Origin: Eubacteriales Family XIII. Incertae Sedis bacterium
GTDB taxonomy: Bacteria; Bacillota_A; Clostridia; Peptostreptococcales; Anaerovoracaceae
NCBI GenBank assembly: GCA_031280075.1
Contig: JAITHG010000060.1
Location: 1-8,251 of the forward strand
Reading direction: 5' to 3'
DNA: 8,251 bases
Shown here: in pieces, positions 6,804 to 8,251 of the stretch
Position numbering within the stretch: the stretch's first letter is position 1
Layout of the letters: each line of letters starts with the position of its first letter
Translations under genes and position numbers: made by a program
Notes under the pieces: model-generated
The model's database searches: none
What the model saw: the letters and a program-made list of their open reading frames with translations, nothing else
Told to the model about the DNA's origin: nothing

Positions 6804-6831
6804 CAACGACCCTTTCGGCTGAGGGTCGTTG
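6804..6831 (+). terminator. 10-bp hairpin downstream of rplQ, with a distant T7 tract
   Basis: A perfect 10-bp stem (CAACGACCCT 6804-6813 with AGGGTCGTTG 6822-6831) closes an 8-nt loop. It is the strongest hairpin after rplQ and is placed where the ribosomal operon should end. The usual U-tract does not follow at once: a run of seven T occurs only at 6851-6857, 19 nt on, with a weak 4-bp stem between (6832-6836 with 6847-6850). It may be the operon terminator of an inefficient or factor-assisted kind, or a 5' hairpin of a transcript from the promoter at 6765-6793. Confidence 0.5.
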
Positions 6832-6875
6832 CTTGCAAAAGGCACGGCAGTTTTTTTAGAACTACGCTTTTTCCG

Positions 6876-6905
6876 TTGACAGCTATTCGGGAAGCATGCT
6901 ATACT
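6876..6905 (+). promoter_or_regulatory. Strong promoter of the efflux adaptor gene
   Basis: A perfect -35 TTGACA (6876-6881), an 18-bp spacer and TATACT (6900-6905, 5/6), with an upstream TG (6897-6898) making an extended -10. Transcription should start near 6912, inside the palindrome at 6908-6927. The gene it serves starts at 6990, giving a leader of about 78 nt. Confidence 0.82.
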
Positions 6906-6907
6906 AC

Positions 6908-6927
6908 TTCCGACCGAGCGGTCGGAA
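6908..6927 (+). promoter_or_regulatory. Palindromic operator, TetR-family type
   Basis: A perfect inverted repeat with 9-bp arms, TTCCGACCG (6908-6916) and CGGTCGGAA (6919-6927), separated by AG. It begins 3 bp after the -10 and covers the expected transcription start, so a bound dimer would block initiation. CGACCG/CGGTCG palindromes of this kind are common operators of TetR-family efflux regulators. The regulator gene is not in this window; it may lie downstream in the operon or elsewhere. Confidence 0.75.
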
Positions 6928-6989
6928 ATTGTCTGGATAAGGCAAAGAGGACCCGATAGTCGTACAGGGCTTCTTCGGTAGGAGATAGA

Positions 6990-8251
6990 ATGGCAAGAGG
7001 AACATCGGTCACTAGGGGAGGCTCACGTAGGGCACTTGTTGCGGTATTCGTCATATTCATCGTTGCGCTGGTCGCAATCGCTGGTGGGCGGGAGGTTTAT
7101 AGATATCTAAACCCAGAGCCGCAAGGGCAGGAGAAGGTCTTCAATGTACGGGTATCGGAGGCTGTTATTGGCGATATATCCGTCCGCTCGATCTATACGG
7201 GGAAGCTCGTTTCGGCGAATGAAGTGAGCGTCTTTCCCAAAATTCCAGGCAAAGTGGTTTCAGTGGATGTCGCGATCGGCGACAGGGTGAGGCGTGGGCA
7301 GATGCTGTTCCGCGTCGATCCATCCGATGTCCAAGCACAGGCAGCACAGGCACAGATACAGTACGAAGCGGCGGGCAAGGCAAGAAACATGGCGCAAAGC
7401 TCGCTTTCCGACGCAAAGGGTGCGGTCGAGGACGCGCGTGACGCGGTACGCACGGCGACCAAGGCGGTCAAGGACGCAAAAGCTGCGGTTGCGCAAAACC
7501 CAGCACTCGCGCAGATGCCCGACCAAAATCCCGTGACTGCGGCGCAGGCGGGGCTTTCGCAGGCAAAGGCAGGGCTCGCGCAGGCGAAGGCGGCGCGCAA
7601 GCAGGCGCAATCGGGGCTGAACCAGGCGGATGCGCAGTACCGGCTTGCCGGGGAGGGTGTCAGCTCGGCATCGAAGGCGACGGCAGACTGTACGGTGGTT
7701 GCACCCATCGGGGGTGTCGTGACGGCTCTGAGCGTGCAGACTGGCGGGATGGCTTCCCAGGCGATGCCCTCCGCCGTCATCACCGGCACGGACGAGCTCA
7801 AGGTCATGACCTCCATCGGCGAGAGCTTCCTTGGCAGCGTCAAAAAAGGCACAGGAGTGGATGTCTATGTTCGCTCCGTTTCAGAGGATGCCTACAAGGG
7901 CAAGATCAGTGCAATCGTGCCATCGCCAGCGCAAGGGCAGACAACCTACCCGGTCGTCATCCAGTTCACGCAGTCGGACAGTCGGCTGAAACCGGGCATG
8001 TTCGCCGAGATCTCCATGGTCTCCGCCCGCTCTTTGGAGACCATCACAGTCCCCTCTGGTGCAGTGATGATCCGCTCCGGGCGCGAACAGGTATGCGTGC
8101 TCACAGCGGACGACAAGCCCGTCTTCGTGGATGTGGAGACCGGCCTTGATGATGGGGAGGCCGTCGAAATCGTCAGCGGCGTGTCCATTGGAGACCGCAT
8201 TGTGCACGAAGGGCAGCACTTCCTCAACGAAGAATCTATCGTAAGGGTGAT
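6990..8251 (+). CDS. Efflux periplasmic adaptor (membrane fusion) protein, 3' end outside window
   Basis: The frame is open from ATG 6990 to the window end: 420 residues, no stop. AGGAG at 6980-6984 is 5 nt before the start. A basic N-terminus (R3, R9, R13, R14) precedes one membrane anchor at about 15-32; no lipobox Cys is seen. The first lipoyl half is at about 79-110 (FPKIPGKVVSVDVAIGDRVR). An Ala/Gln/Lys-rich helical hairpin is at about 112-230, turning at a Pro-rich tip (170-181), with the second lipoyl half at about 234-257 (VVAPIGGVVTALSVQTGG). A beta-barrel region (about 270-345, with LKPGMFAEI) and a membrane-proximal domain end near the break. This is the RND/MacA-like adaptor plan, linking an inner-membrane pump to an outer-membrane TolC-like channel. 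The pump type and substrate cannot be told. The promoter and operator upstream suggest induction by a ligand-sensing repressor. Confidence 0.9.
   Translation, partial: MARGTSVTRGGSRRALVAVFVIFIVALVAIAGGREVYRYLNPEPQGQEKVFNVRVSEAVIGDISVRSIYTGKLVSANEVSVFPKIPGKVVSVDVAIGDRVRRGQMLFRVDPSDVQAQAAQAQIQYEAAGKARNMAQSSLSDAKGAVEDARDAVRTATKAVKDAKAAVAQNPALAQMPDQNPVTAAQAGLSQAKAGLAQAKAARKQAQSGLNQADAQYRLAGEGVSSASKATADCTVVAPIGGVVTALSVQTGGMASQAMPSAVITGTDELKVMTSIGESFLGSVKKGTGVDVYVRSVSEDAYKGKISAIVPSPAQGQTTYPVVIQFTQSDSRLKPGMFAEISMVSARSLETITVPSGAVMIRSGREQVCVLTADDKPVFVDVETGLDDGEAVEIVSGVSIGDRIVHEGQHFLNEESIVRV
7410..7493 (+). repeat. Four heptads in the adaptor's first hairpin helix
   Basis: Residues 141-168 of the adaptor fall into four consecutive heptads: DAKGAVE, DARDAVR, TATKAVK and DAKAAVA. 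Each has Ala in the second position and an A-V or K/A-V pair in positions 5-6. This is a regular coiled-coil pattern. Codons differ between copies, so the repeat is mainly at protein level. Confidence 0.7.
7548..7589 (+). repeat. Tandem 21-bp repeat in the adaptor's second hairpin helix
   Basis: Two adjacent 21-bp units (7548-7568 and 7569-7589) match at 17 of 21 positions and encode AGLSQAK and AGLAQAK. This is one heptad each, consistent with recent duplication within the coiled coil. Confidence 0.65.

Noticed and set aside
6908..6927. Operator palindrome read as an RNA terminator or attenuator hairpin
   Set aside because: The predicted transcription start lies inside it, so the RNA would not carry both arms, and no U-tract follows.
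7193..7852. Minus-strand open frame of 219 codons inside the adaptor gene
   Set aside because: The Ala/Cys/Ser-rich product is the reverse of the Ala-rich coiled-coil coding region. The sense frame is clearly a membrane fusion protein with no stop.
1..8251. CRISPR array, tRNA, rRNA, transposase or phage genes
   Set aside because: No regularly spaced repeats, cloverleaf-like sequences or mobile-element protein motifs were seen on either strand.

Overview
This window is the distal part of a chromosomal ribosomal-protein supercluster (end of the spc operon plus the whole alpha operon), followed by a regulated efflux gene. The organism is probably a diderm Firmicute of the Negativicutes, Selenomonas-like. 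That is inference. The supporting points are: strong GGAGG-type ribosome binding sites; a zinc-lid adenylate kinase; Cys-containing S4 and L36; rpsD lying inside the alpha operon; high-GC codon use; and a periplasmic efflux adaptor, which implies an outer membrane. Species cannot be fixed from the sequence alone.

Layout, all on the + strand: 3' end of rpmD (L30, 1-120); an unusually long structured gap (121-245); rplO (L15); secY; adk; map; infA; an internal promoter; rpmJ (L36); a second long gap with an AT-rich promoter-like segment and folded RNA (3844-3983); rpsM (S13); rpsK (S11); rpsD (S4); rpoA; rplQ (L17). After rplQ come an extended -10 promoter, a 10-bp hairpin, a T7 tract, and then a strong promoter overlapped by a perfect 9-2-9 palindrome of TetR-operator type. 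These precede a membrane fusion (periplasmic adaptor) protein gene that runs off the window at 8251.

The ribosomal genes supply small- and large-subunit proteins, initiation factor 1, RNA polymerase alpha, the SecY translocon channel, nucleotide balance (Adk) and removal of N-terminal Met from new proteins (Map). Gaps between genes are mostly 4-40 nt, and adk and map overlap by ATGA, so translation is probably coupled. The two long gaps, before rplO and before rpsM, are the places where autogenous control by ribosomal proteins could act. The rpsM leader is a plausible S4 target because rpsD is in the same operon.

No CRISPR array, tRNA, rRNA, insertion sequence or phage gene was seen. The core genes are ordinary. 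The less ordinary content is in the non-coding gaps and the operator-controlled adaptor gene at the right end.
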